Part shown: positions 8,670-16,221 of the stretch, piece by piece
How the letters are laid out: every line of letters begins with the position of its first letter
Numbering within the stretch: position 1 is the first letter of the stretch
Assembly: GCF_012932145.1 (NCBI RefSeq)
Contig: NZ_MWOK01000001.1
Coordinates: forward strand, 141,166-205,165
DNA from: Acidovorax sp. SRB_14
GTDB lineage: Bacteria > Pseudomonadota > Gammaproteobacteria > Burkholderiales > Burkholderiaceae_C
Reading direction: 5' to 3'
Length of the DNA: 64,000 nt
Position numbers and translations under genes: made by a program
The notes under the pieces: generated by a model
The model's database searches: none
What the model was told of the DNA's origin: nothing
What the model saw: the letters and a program-made list of their open reading frames with translations, nothing else

Positions 8670-8690
8670 ACGATAAGAGAGTTTTATCGT
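8670..8690. promoter_or_regulatory. palindromic operator in KfrA/recombinase promoter
   Basis: ACGATAA, 7-base spacer, TTATCGT: a perfect 7+7 inverted repeat 20 bp upstream of the KfrA-like start. The surrounding 8650-8765 is strongly AT-rich. A second, weaker dyad TATGT...ACATA lies at 8706-8725. KfrA proteins are known autorepressors, so this is the likely binding site (inference). Confidence 0.6.
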
Positions 8691-8765
8691 GATGTATTTT
8701 GCTATTATGTAATATATCTAACATAGTACATAACATTTAATATATTTTCAACGGTATCATGGGCC

Positions 8766-9836
8766 ATGTTCACTCCGCTGCTCCAAAAAGTTCCTGCGTT
8801 GCTGCCTTCTGCGCTGAGTGACGTCACGCGCAATGCCGTACATGAGTTGATGCGCGAGGGAGAGTCGCTGAATACGCTGGCCAGCTACCGCGCCGCCCTG
8901 CGCTACTGGGCCGCCTGGTATGGGTTGAGATATGGCGTGCAGATCCAGCTGCCGCTACCCACGGCCTGCATACTGCAGTTTGTGGTGGACCACGCCCAGC
9001 GCGCCACGGCACAAGGCCTGGCATCCGAGCTCCCTGATTCGATTGACGACGCACTGGTCGCGGGCGGCTATAAAGGCAAGCCCGGGCCGATGGCACACAG
9101 CACGCTGGTGCACCGGATCGCGGTGATGTCCAAGGCCCACCAGTTGCGCAACCTGTCCAATCCCTGCCACGACGTGCAGGTGCGTGAGTTGCTGTCGCGC
9201 ACGCGCAAGGCCTACGCCAAGCGCGGCGCCCTGCCCCGCAAAAAAGCCGCCTTGACCAAAGACCCGCTGCAGGCCTTGCTCGAAACCTGTGACGACACCC
9301 TGCGTGGCAAGCGCGACCGCGCTTTGCTTCTTTTCGCCTGGGCCAGCGGTGGCAGGCGCCGCTCCGAGGTCGCCGGCGCCCAAATGGAGCAGTTGCGGCG
9401 CATCGGCCCCGCAGAATTTGTCTACACCCTCGCCCACTCCAAAACCAACCAGGCGGGGCGTGACCTGCCCGAAAACAACAAACCGGTTCTGGGGCCAGCC
9501 GGGGACGCATTGCAAGACTGGCTGCTCAGCAGCGGCATCGCGCAAGGCCCTATTTTTCGGCGCATCCTGAAAGGCGGGCACCTGGGCGGACCCATGTCGC
9601 CGGCCGCGGTGCGCACCATTGTGAAAGCACGTTGCGCTCTGGCGGGCGTGGAAGGTGATTTCTCTGCCCACTCGCTGCGCTCGGGTTTCGTCACCGAGGC
9701 AGGCCGGCAGAATGTTTCTTTGGCGGACACCATGGCCCTCACGGGGCACCACAGCATTCCCACGGTGATGGGCTACTTCCGGGCGGAGGCCACCATTTTG
9801 AACAAGGGCGCCCGTCTGCTGGACGGCTCAGAGTGA
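8766..9836 (+). CDS. tyrosine recombinase / phage-type integrase
   Basis: 356 aa site-specific recombinase. The N-terminal SAM-like core-binding domain (about residues 20-150) contains SLNTLASYRAALRYWAAWYG. The catalytic domain (about 175-350) shows the box I arginine (SGGRRRSEVAG), a likely beta-strand lysine (HSKTNQ), HSLRSGF (H-x-x-R), GHHS and the tyrosine nucleophile in GYFR. All catalytic residues seem present, so it should be active. It is divergently transcribed from the KfrA-like gene. ATG 8766 lacks an obvious Shine-Dalgarno. It lacks the N-terminal arm-binding domain of lambda-type integrases. The neighbour bioB (minus strand) is convergent; I could not find flanking att repeats. 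Confidence 0.9.
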   Translation: MFTPLLQKVPALLPSALSDVTRNAVHELMREGESLNTLASYRAALRYWAAWYGLRYGVQIQLPLPTACILQFVVDHAQRATAQGLASELPDSIDDALVAGGYKGKPGPMAHSTLVHRIAVMSKAHQLRNLSNPCHDVQVRELLSRTRKAYAKRGALPRKKAALTKDPLQALLETCDDTLRGKRDRALLLFAWASGGRRRSEVAGAQMEQLRRIGPAEFVYTLAHSKTNQAGRDLPENNKPVLGPAGDALQDWLLSSGIAQGPIFRRILKGGHLGGPMSPAAVRTIVKARCALAGVEGDFSAHSLRSGFVTEAGRQNVSLADTMALTGHHSIPTVMGYFRAEATILNKGARLLDGSE

Positions 9837-10063
9837 GCGAGCATGCCCTGCCATCGTGTCGCCATGGGAGCGGTGCCTGATGGCGCGGCGGCTGCGCAGG
9901 TTTTCCCTCTAGCCTTGAGCTGCTAGACCCACCCGCTTGTGGCGCGGATTTTTCATCTCGAATGGCCTGGCGCCTTAAGGCGCTCTGCGCGCATGCACTT
10001 CAGGTCCTGGCCGCACTGCTCCGGGCGCAAGCCCCGCGGCAGCCAGCCCTGCGCAGCAGGTGC

Positions 10064-11122
10064 TCAAACGGGCCCGTTTCCTTCGGACGCCACCGTCCGG
10101 TGGCTGCTCAACCCCAGTTTGCGCAACAACTGCACGTCGGCTTCGACGTCCGGGTTGCCCGTCACCAGCAGCTTGTCGCCGTAGAAGATGGAATTGGCGC
10201 CGGCCGTGAAGCACAAGGCCTGCACGGCTTCGCCCAATTGCTGGCGGCCGGCCGATAGGCGCACACGCGCCGTCGGCATGGTGATGCGGGCCACTGCGAT
10301 CACACGCACGAAGTCCAGCGGGTCCACCGGCTCGCTGTCGGCCAGTGGCGTGCCGGGCACGCGAACGAGGCTGTTGATGGGAACGGATTCCGGATAGGGA
10401 CTGAGGTTGGCGAGTTGCGCAATCAATCCCGCCCGGTGCACCGGCGCCTCGCCCATGCCCACGATGCCGCCGCAGCACACGCTGATGCCCGCAGCGCGCA
10501 CATTCTGCAGTGTGTCGAGGCGATCCTGGTAGGCGCGGGTGCTGACCACGTCGGTGTAGTACTCGGGTGCCGTGTCGAGGTTGTGGTTGTAGTAGTCCAG
10601 CCCTGCCCCTTTTAAGGCCTGGGCCTGGTGCGGCGCCAGCATGCCCAGCGTGGCACAGGTCTGCAAACCGAGGCCCTTCACGGCCGACACCAGCTCGGAC
10701 ATCTTTTCAATGTCGCGGTCCTTTGGGGCACGCCAGGCGGCGCCCATGCAAAAGCGGGTGGCACCGGCGTCTTTCGCGGCCTGCGCCGCACGCACCACCG
10801 CCTCCACGGCCATGAGCTTTTCGGCCTTCACGCCGGTATCGAAATCAGCGGCCTGCGGGCAGTAGCCACAGTTCTCTGGGCAACCCCCGGTCTTCACCGA
10901 CAGCAAGGTGGCCAGCTCAATTTCGCCCGCGGGCCAGTGCGCACGGTGGACGCTCTGCGCCCGGAACAGCAACTCCATGAACGGCAGGTCCAGCAGTTCC
11001 TGCACTGCCTCCACCGACCAGGGGCCTTGCGCGGCGGCCGGCTCGGGGAGAGGGCGAAACAAGCGGACGGGGGACTGCTCTGGCGCAGGAATGCCTTGCG
11101 TCATGGCTTCGATCGATGGCAT
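10064..11122 (-). CDS. bioB: biotin synthase
   Basis: Radical SAM enzyme that inserts sulfur into dethiobiotin, the last step of biotin synthesis. 352 aa. The 4Fe-4S/SAM motif is [10 protein letters not shown] (Cys-x3-Cys-x2-Cys, near residue 80). The 2Fe-2S ligands are visible as [18 protein letters not shown] and [12 protein letters not shown], with the arginine in RLSAGR. ATG 11122 is preceded by AGAGG. No other bio genes are near. It is alone, between the recombinase module and a 500-bp gene-free stretch. Biotin made by it would be needed by the biotin-dependent PccA encoded 5 kb away. Confidence 0.97.
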   Translation of the reverse strand: MPSIEAMTQGIPAPEQSPVRLFRPLPEPAAAQGPWSVEAVQELLDLPFMELLFRAQSVHRAHWPAGEIELATLLSVKTGGCPENCGYCPQAADFDTGVKAEKLMAVEAVVRAAQAAKDAGATRFCMGAAWRAPKDRDIEKMSELVSAVKGLGLQTCATLGMLAPHQAQALKGAGLDYYNHNLDTAPEYYTDVVSTRAYQDRLDTLQNVRAAGISVCCGGIVGMGEAPVHRAGLIAQLANLSPYPESVPINSLVRVPGTPLADSEPVDPLDFVRVIAVARITMPTARVRLSAGRQQLGEAVQALCFTAGANSIFYGDKLLVTGNPDVEADVQLLRKLGLSSHRTVASEGNGPV

Positions 11123-11634
11123 GGGAACCTCTGGTCTGTCAAAACAATGCCTCCATTGTGGGTCGGTTTGCTACCAAGAAAACGGGACGCCAAACCACCC
11201 GAGTCAAACGCAGCAAATTTTGAATGCGGATTCTTTCGCTGCAAATGAATGGTGATAGAAAATATTTGACGACCATAGGCAATCTTTAGCGACATTTAAT
11301 TCTCCACCCGAAATACTGCAGCATCAGACTCCATCTCACGTCAATATTCCGACTTCCCTGGGTTTATTTGGCGGCACTTAGCGTCTTTTGCCGAAAAATT
11401 CATCGAAAACGCAATGGTCGCCACAATTTCAGGGGAAAAGCCGGCATGACACGCTCAATAAACAGTCAGTAGAAGCGAAGCACTCCTGCCGGCAGCACAA
11501 AGAGGCCATACAGTTTGGTAGGGTATGGCTTTGTCGCGGCACGGAACTAGAGGCTGCCACTCGACGGCCTACCGCACGCTGGCCGCATGGGCGGCTGCTT
11601 CGCACGTCTGCCAGCGGTGGCCTGCAGGTCTCGC
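11123..11634. other. gene-free stretch upstream of bioB
   Basis: 512 bases between bioB and the VOC gene. The part next to bioB (11123-11200) must hold its promoter. From about 11210 to 11540 the sequence is less GC-rich than the surroundings and contains only short open frames without recognisable motifs. I find no transposase, RNA gene or strong hairpin. It may be decayed DNA. Confidence 0.4.
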
Positions 11635-12102
11635 TCAGCCAAGCGCCGCGATCACCTGCGGCGGGGCCTGTACCAGCTCGATCAGTACGCCTTCGCCCGC
11701 GATCGGGAAGGCCTCGTTGGCCTTGGGGTGCAAAAAAGTGATGTCATAGCCCGCGGCACCCTTGCGGATGCCGCCCGGCGCAAAGCGCACACCCTGGGCG
11801 GTGAGCCATTCCACGGCCTTGGGCAGATCGTCGATCCACAGGCCCACATGGTTCAGCGGCGTGGCGTGCACAGCGGGCTTTTTTTCGGGGTCGATGGGCT
11901 GCATCAGATCCACTTCGACCTTGTACGGGCCCTGGCCGATCGCGCAGATGTCTTCGTCCACGTTCTCGCGCTCGCTCTGGAACGTGCCAGTGACTTCGAG
12001 ACCCAGCATGTCCACCCACAGCGCCTGCAGGCGCTTCTTGTCAGGGCCGCCGATGGCGATCTGCTGGATGCCCAGCACTTTGAATGGCCGATTTTTCTTC
12101 AC
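11635..12102 (-). CDS. VOC-superfamily protein, possible methylmalonyl-CoA epimerase
   Basis: 155 aa, one vicinal-oxygen-chelate unit pair. The second half ([42 protein letters not shown]) is close to methylmalonyl-CoA epimerases, which share GAGGxxxxFLHPK...GVLIEL. Metal ligands: the usual first His is replaced by Gln14 (IQQIAIG), the second half His (NHVG) and the final Glu (IEL) are kept. Gln can bind metal in other VOC enzymes. Start is GTG 12100-12102; no ATG is available. It lies 114 bp downstream of the hydratase gene on the same strand. If it is the epimerase it completes the propionyl-CoA route encoded at 16-23 kb; alternatively it is an uncharacterised VOC enzyme of the CoA-transferase operon. 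Confidence 0.6.
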   Translation of the reverse strand: MKKNRPFKVLGIQQIAIGGPDKKRLQALWVDMLGLEVTGTFQSERENVDEDICAIGQGPYKVEVDLMQPIDPEKKPAVHATPLNHVGLWIDDLPKAVEWLTAQGVRFAPGGIRKGAAGYDITFLHPKANEAFPIAGEGVLIELVQAPPQVIAALG

Positions 12103-12216
12103 GATCTATCGCTTTCTTTGCGTTGACGACAGCCCGTATTGTGCTTTTTCTCCGCCAGCGGGGGCCGCGGTTTTGCCATCCCTGTGCCGTGCGAGGCGTC
12201 CCCCTGACCCGTTGGG

Positions 12217-12966
12217 TCAAGTCTTGAGAAATGACGCGACACCCGCCTTGAAGGCCGCGCTGCCGTATACCGCTTCGACCAGGTCCTGGTCCGCCAGGCT
12301 CTGCTCCACCACGATGCGCCGGATGCTCTCCTTGACGGCTTGCTGCGTGACCCGCGACAAGCCCGCCAGCCGCAGCGCCAGCGCATGCGCCGAGGCCTCC
12401 AGCGCTTCTGGCGCGCAGGCACTGTAGACAAAGCCGCAGGCCGTCGCCTCTTGAACGTCCAGGTACTCGGCCAGCATCAGCATGCGCTTGACCCGGGGCG
12501 CGCCGAAAGCCGCCATCAGCCGGGCGATATTCCTGGACGACAGCGTGTTCGACAAGGTCTTCGCAATCGGGGCGCCAAAACGCGCGCCGTGGCTGCACAC
12601 GCGAAAGTCGCACGCGGTGGCGATTGCCAGGCCGCCGCCCACCGCCCAACCGTCGATGGCGGCAATGGTCGGCACCCTCACCCGCTCGATCGCGTCGATC
12701 ACCGTCTCCACAAAGGCTTCGTACTGCACGCCTTCGCTTCCCTGGCTGAATTGCGCGAAATGCTCGATGTCGGTGCCCGAGATGAACGAGCGCCCGCCCG
12801 CGCCCCGAAAGACCAGGGCCTGGACCGCGGGGTTGGCCGCACACTCGTCCAACCACTGCAGCAGCCGCTCGTACATCGCCTGCGTCATGGCATTCTGGCG
12901 CTCGGGCCGCGCGATCAGGATCTGGGCAATGCCTTCGGTGACCGACAGGCGCACGGTATCGGTCAT
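12217..12966 (-). CDS. enoyl-CoA hydratase/isomerase family protein
   Basis: 249 aa crotonase-fold protein. Oxyanion-hole segments: RSFISGTDIEHF (about residues 58-70) and IDGWAVGGGLAIATACDFR (about 97-115). The first catalytic glutamate of classical hydratases is not obvious, since GAPI replaces the GxPE stretch. It may therefore be a different crotonase activity. Start: ATG 12964-12966 overlaps the CoA-transferase stop by 4 bases (ATGA), so it is the third gene of the Bug/CaiB operon. The likely role is hydration or isomerisation of the CoA ester made by the transferase; substrate unknown. Confidence 0.85.
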   Translation of the reverse strand: MTDTVRLSVTEGIAQILIARPERQNAMTQAMYERLLQWLDECAANPAVQALVFRGAGGRSFISGTDIEHFAQFSQGSEGVQYEAFVETVIDAIERVRVPTIAAIDGWAVGGGLAIATACDFRVCSHGARFGAPIAKTLSNTLSSRNIARLMAAFGAPRVKRMLMLAEYLDVQEATACGFVYSACAPEALEASAHALALRLAGLSRVTQQAVKESIRRIVVEQSLADQDLVEAVYGSAAFKAGVASFLKT

Positions 12967-14132
12967 GCCTTCAGTGCCTCCAGCTCGGCCAGGATTTCGC
13001 CGGTGTGCTCGCCCAGCAGCGGCGGGTGGCGCCGCACCTGCTGGGGCGTGCCCAGCATCTTGACTGGGAAGCCGATGTTCTTCACCTTGCCTTCGATCGG
13101 GTGGTCGATCTCCATGCACATGCGCCGGTGCGTTCCATGCTCGCCTTCGAAGGCTTCGGGGTAGGACAGGATGGGGCCTGCGGGAATGCCGGCTTCGAGC
13201 ATGGTATCCACCCAGTCGGCGCTGTCTTTTTTCGCAAACTCCTGCTCGATTTCCTTGATCAGCGCTTCGCGGTTCTTCAGGCGCAGCGACACCGTTGCAT
13301 AGCTCGGGTGTTGGAGCAGGTCCGGCCGCTCCAGCAAGGCGCACAGCTTGGCCCAGAGCTTCTGGTTGGTCGCGCCCATGACGAAGTAGCCATCGCGCGC
13401 CTTCACGGCCTGGTAGGGCGCGCTCATCTTGTTGCTGGTGCCCAGCGGTGCGGGCGGCACGCCCGTGCCCCAGTACTCGGACATGTCCCACACGGAAAAC
13501 GCCATCGCCGAGTCAAACAGCGACGCATCAATGTGCTGGCCCTGGCCGGTTTTCTGGGCGCCGATGTAGGCGGCCAGCAAACCATAGGTGGCGAACAGCG
13601 CGCAGCCAATGTCGGCCACCGGCACGCCGGCCTTGACGGGTTTCTCGCCCTTGTAGCCGGTCACGCTCATCACGCCGGACATGGCCTGCGCCATCAGGTC
13701 AAAACCGGGGCGGCTGGCCCAGGGGCCGCTTTGCCCAAAGCCCGAAATGCTGGCATAGACGATTTTCGGGTTGATCTTCTTGATGGTTTCGTAGTCGATG
13801 GCCAGGCGCTGAACCACGCCGGGGCGGTAGTTCTCGACGATCACATCGGCGGTCTTGGCCAGCTCGTAGAAGACCTGCTTGCCCTCGTTCGTCTTCAGGT
13901 CCACGGTCAGCGAACGCTTGTTACGGTTCATGTTGAGAAAGCCCATGCTGTCCGGGCCCTTCATCTTGAACCCCATGGCGCCGCGCGTCTGGTCTCCCTC
14001 TGGCGGCTCCACCTTGATCACGTCGGCGCCCAGATCGGCCAGCAGCATGCAGGCGAAGGGCCCGGCCATGACCTGGCTGACGTCCAGCACCCGGATACCT
14101 TGCAGCGGCAAGGGCATTGGTGTGGCCCCCAT
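12963..14132 (-). CDS. CaiB/BaiF (class III) CoA-transferase
   Basis: 389 aa family III CoA-transferase that moves CoA between carboxylic acids. Family landmarks: RVLDVSQVMAGPFACMLLADLGADVIKVE at the N-terminus (in segments), NRNKRSLTVDLK, ENYRPGVV, and the catalytic aspartate in SRPGFDLMAQAMSG. Start ATG 14130-14132 is preceded by GAGGAG with 7-base spacing and lies one base after the upstream stop (TGAG-ATG). Operon order is Bug binding protein, CoA-transferase, hydratase, and perhaps the VOC gene. This suggests uptake of an organic acid and its activation by CoA transfer. Confidence 0.92.
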   Translation of the reverse strand: MGATPMPLPLQGIRVLDVSQVMAGPFACMLLADLGADVIKVEPPEGDQTRGAMGFKMKGPDSMGFLNMNRNKRSLTVDLKTNEGKQVFYELAKTADVIVENYRPGVVQRLAIDYETIKKINPKIVYASISGFGQSGPWASRPGFDLMAQAMSGVMSVTGYKGEKPVKAGVPVADIGCALFATYGLLAAYIGAQKTGQGQHIDASLFDSAMAFSVWDMSEYWGTGVPPAPLGTSNKMSAPYQAVKARDGYFVMGATNQKLWAKLCALLERPDLLQHPSYATVSLRLKNREALIKEIEQEFAKKDSADWVDTMLEAGIPAGPILSYPEAFEGEHGTHRRMCMEIDHPIEGKVKNIGFPVKMLGTPQQVRRHPPLLGEHTGEILAELEALKA

Positions 14133-14133
14133 C

Positions 14134-15105
14134 TCAGCTCTCCTCTGTGATCTTGGCGGCACGCACCACACCACCCCACTTCTTGTATTCAGCGGCCATG
14201 AACGCGGCAAACTTGTCGACCGAACCGCCTCCGTCTTCGACACCATAGCCGTCAAAGCGCGCAATGACGTCGGGCATGGCGAGCACCTTGTTGATGTCGG
14301 CATTGATCTGGCGGGCCACGTCCTTGGACATGTCCTTCGGGCCCACCACGCCATACCAGCTCGAGGCATCAAAGCCCTTGAAGCCCTGCTCATCCATGGT
14401 TGGCATGTCTGGAAAGCCCTTGGCGCGATTCACGCGGGTCTGCACTATGCCCGCCATCTTCTTGGCCTTGACTTGGGCGGTCGCGGCCGTCATGGTGTCG
14501 AAGCTGAAGTCGATCTGCCCGCCGATCAGGTCCGTTTGCATGGGACCAGACCCCTTGTAGGGAATGTGGATGCTTTGCACCCCGGCCGCCATGTTGAACA
14601 TCTCGGCCGCCAAATGCTGCACCGAGCCCGTTCCCGAAGAACCAAAGCTGATTTTCCCGGGGTTCTTCTTGCACAGCTCCACCACGTCCTGGATCGACGC
14701 GTAATGGTTCTTGGCACTGGTCACCAGAATGTGCGGCGTCGCACCGATCATGGCAATCGGCGCAAAATCCTTGAGCGGATCGTAGGTGATGCTTTTGAAA
14801 ATATGCGGTGCAATCCCGTGGGTATTCACGTGGGCCATCAGCAACGTGATGCCGTCCGTGAATTTGGTCTTGGCAAAATAATCGGCCGCCAAGACACCCG
14901 TGGCGCCTGGCTTGTTTTCGACGATGACCGGGCGTCCCCACAATTCGGCGAGTTTCTGGCCCACGATGCGCGCAAACACATCGGTTCCGCCGCCAGGCGC
15001 CCAACCCACCAAAATCTTGACAGGGCCTTTGGGTAAATCGGCACCCAGGGCCCAGGGGGAAGCCAGCAGCGCGGCGCTGCCGGCCATAAATTCACGGCGT
15101 TTCAT
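14134..15105 (-). CDS. Bug-family tripartite tricarboxylate transporter substrate-binding protein
   Basis: 323 aa periplasmic binding protein of the Bug/TctC family, very expanded in Burkholderiales. The N-terminus MKRREFMAGSAALLASPWAL carries a twin-arginine-like pair and a hydrophobic signal ending near ALGA. The mature part has the family motifs PVKILVGWAPGGGTDVFAR, VIVENKPGA and HIPYKGSGP. Start ATG 15103-15105 with AAGGAG upstream. No TctA/TctB membrane genes are adjacent, as is common for orphan Bug proteins. First gene of an operon with a CoA-transferase and a hydratase, downstream of a LysR gene. Confidence 0.92.
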   Translation of the reverse strand: MKRREFMAGSAALLASPWALGADLPKGPVKILVGWAPGGGTDVFARIVGQKLAELWGRPVIVENKPGATGVLAADYFAKTKFTDGITLLMAHVNTHGIAPHIFKSITYDPLKDFAPIAMIGATPHILVTSAKNHYASIQDVVELCKKNPGKISFGSSGTGSVQHLAAEMFNMAAGVQSIHIPYKGSGPMQTDLIGGQIDFSFDTMTAATAQVKAKKMAGIVQTRVNRAKGFPDMPTMDEQGFKGFDASSWYGVVGPKDMSKDVARQINADINKVLAMPDVIARFDGYGVEDGGGSVDKFAAFMAAEYKKWGGVVRAAKITEES

Positions 15106-15183
15106 TTTTGTCTCCTTTGTGGTGGTTTCTCGCACGACTGTCGCCGACCCCCCGGGGTGCCGCAAGCATGTGGAACACATGCC

Positions 15184-15206
15184 TGATTTCGTATTCCGCG
15201 AAATCA
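15184..15206. promoter_or_regulatory. inverted repeat between lysR and Bug gene
   Basis: TGATTTCG, 7 bases, CGAAATCA: a perfect 8+8 dyad, 15 bases past the LysR stop and 79 bases before the Bug-gene ATG. It contains a T-N11-A arrangement (ATTTCG...CGAAAT) as in LysR binding sites. It could instead be a weak hairpin; no T-tract follows. Confidence 0.5.
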
Positions 15207-15220
15207 AGAACGATGGGGCT

Positions 15221-16117
15221 TCAGTTTGCGGCCCCAAGGAGCTCTGCGACCACATTGCGCAGGGTCTGCTCCTGCGCCTGTCCTTCCACAAAGGACAGCA
15301 CATACGAGCGGTGGTGCCAGTCACCGTCGATTTCTGCCGAGCCCAGCGCCTCTTCGGGGTGGAAGCTGCGCAGGATGTCGGGGGGCATCAGGCCAATGCC
15401 CAGGCCATGGCGCACGAGGGCCAGCATGGTGTCAAAACCGCTGACGGTGAAGTTGTTGCGAAACAGCCGGCCCCGGCTTCTGTGCGCCCGTTGCACGGCC
15501 GACAGAATGGCCGAGCCTTTGCCCAAACTCACAATGGGCCTGTTCAAAATGTCATCGATGCCGACGGGTTCCGCCGGGAACTGAAAATGCCTGCGGCTGT
15601 ACACCAGCACCAACCTGTCGTGCTGGTAATCGAATTTTTCCAGATCGAGGAAGCCGCTGGTTTTCTCGTAAATCCCCACATCGATCACTTTGTCCCGCAA
15701 TAACTGCTGGATGACCTGGCTGTTTTCTTCCAGAATCTTTACCGTGATCTGCGGGTATTTCTCCTGGATGCGGAAGATATCCTGGGCCAGCGACTGGATG
15801 ACCACCGATTTGGGTGCGCCAATAATGATGCGCCCATCGCGGCCATGTCCCAGGGCCTGCGCATCGCCTTCCAGGCGGCCGATGAGGTTGTCGATCTGCT
15901 TGATGTGCGCCAGCAGCTTGTCGCCCGATTCCGTGACTTTGACGCCGTGGGGCAAGCGCTTGAACAGCTTCGTTCCCAACTGCTGCTCCAGGTCCGTCAG
16001 GCGCTTGGAAGCCGCCGCCACAGCCAGGCTGAGCTTGTCGGCGGCGCGGGAAATACTGCCCTCTTCCGCAATGGCCAGCACCAGCTGGACGGTGGTCGTA
16101 TCAATTTTCATGTTCAC
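15221..16117 (-). CDS. LysR-family transcriptional regulator
   Basis: 298 aa. N-terminal winged HTH: LVLAIAEEGSISRAADKLSLAVAAASKRLTDLEQQLG (read in segments, about residues 12-48), then a two-lobed effector domain (about 92-295) starting GRDGRIIIGAPKSVV. It lies upstream of and on the same strand as the Bug/CoA-transferase operon, 115 bp away, unlike the usual divergent layout. Control of that operon through the dyad at 15184-15206 is inference. Start ATG 16117; an internal Met at residue 3 is an alternative. Confidence 0.88.
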   Translation of the reverse strand: MNMKIDTTTVQLVLAIAEEGSISRAADKLSLAVAAASKRLTDLEQQLGTKLFKRLPHGVKVTESGDKLLAHIKQIDNLIGRLEGDAQALGHGRDGRIIIGAPKSVVIQSLAQDIFRIQEKYPQITVKILEENSQVIQQLLRDKVIDVGIYEKTSGFLDLEKFDYQHDRLVLVYSRRHFQFPAEPVGIDDILNRPIVSLGKGSAILSAVQRAHRSRGRLFRNNFTVSGFDTMLALVRHGLGIGLMPPDILRSFHPEEALGSAEIDGDWHHRSYVLSFVEGQAQEQTLRNVVAELLGAAN

Positions 16118-16144
16118 TCGCAGCGTGCATCCGGATTGGCAGGT

Positions 16145-16179
16145 AAAAAAGCCCGCCTGCGGGTGCGCAGGCGGGCTTT
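16145..16179 (-). terminator. intrinsic terminator after pccA
   Basis: A perfect 14-bp stem (AAAGCCCGCCTGCG / CGCAGGCGGGCTTT, loop of 4) followed on the minus strand by six T. It lies 43 bases after the pccA stop and just before lysR, so it ends the propionate operon. Confidence 0.9.
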
Positions 16180-16221
16180 GGGGTGGGCGGGCACATCAAG
16201 CGCACGGGCCCGTGCGGCAGA

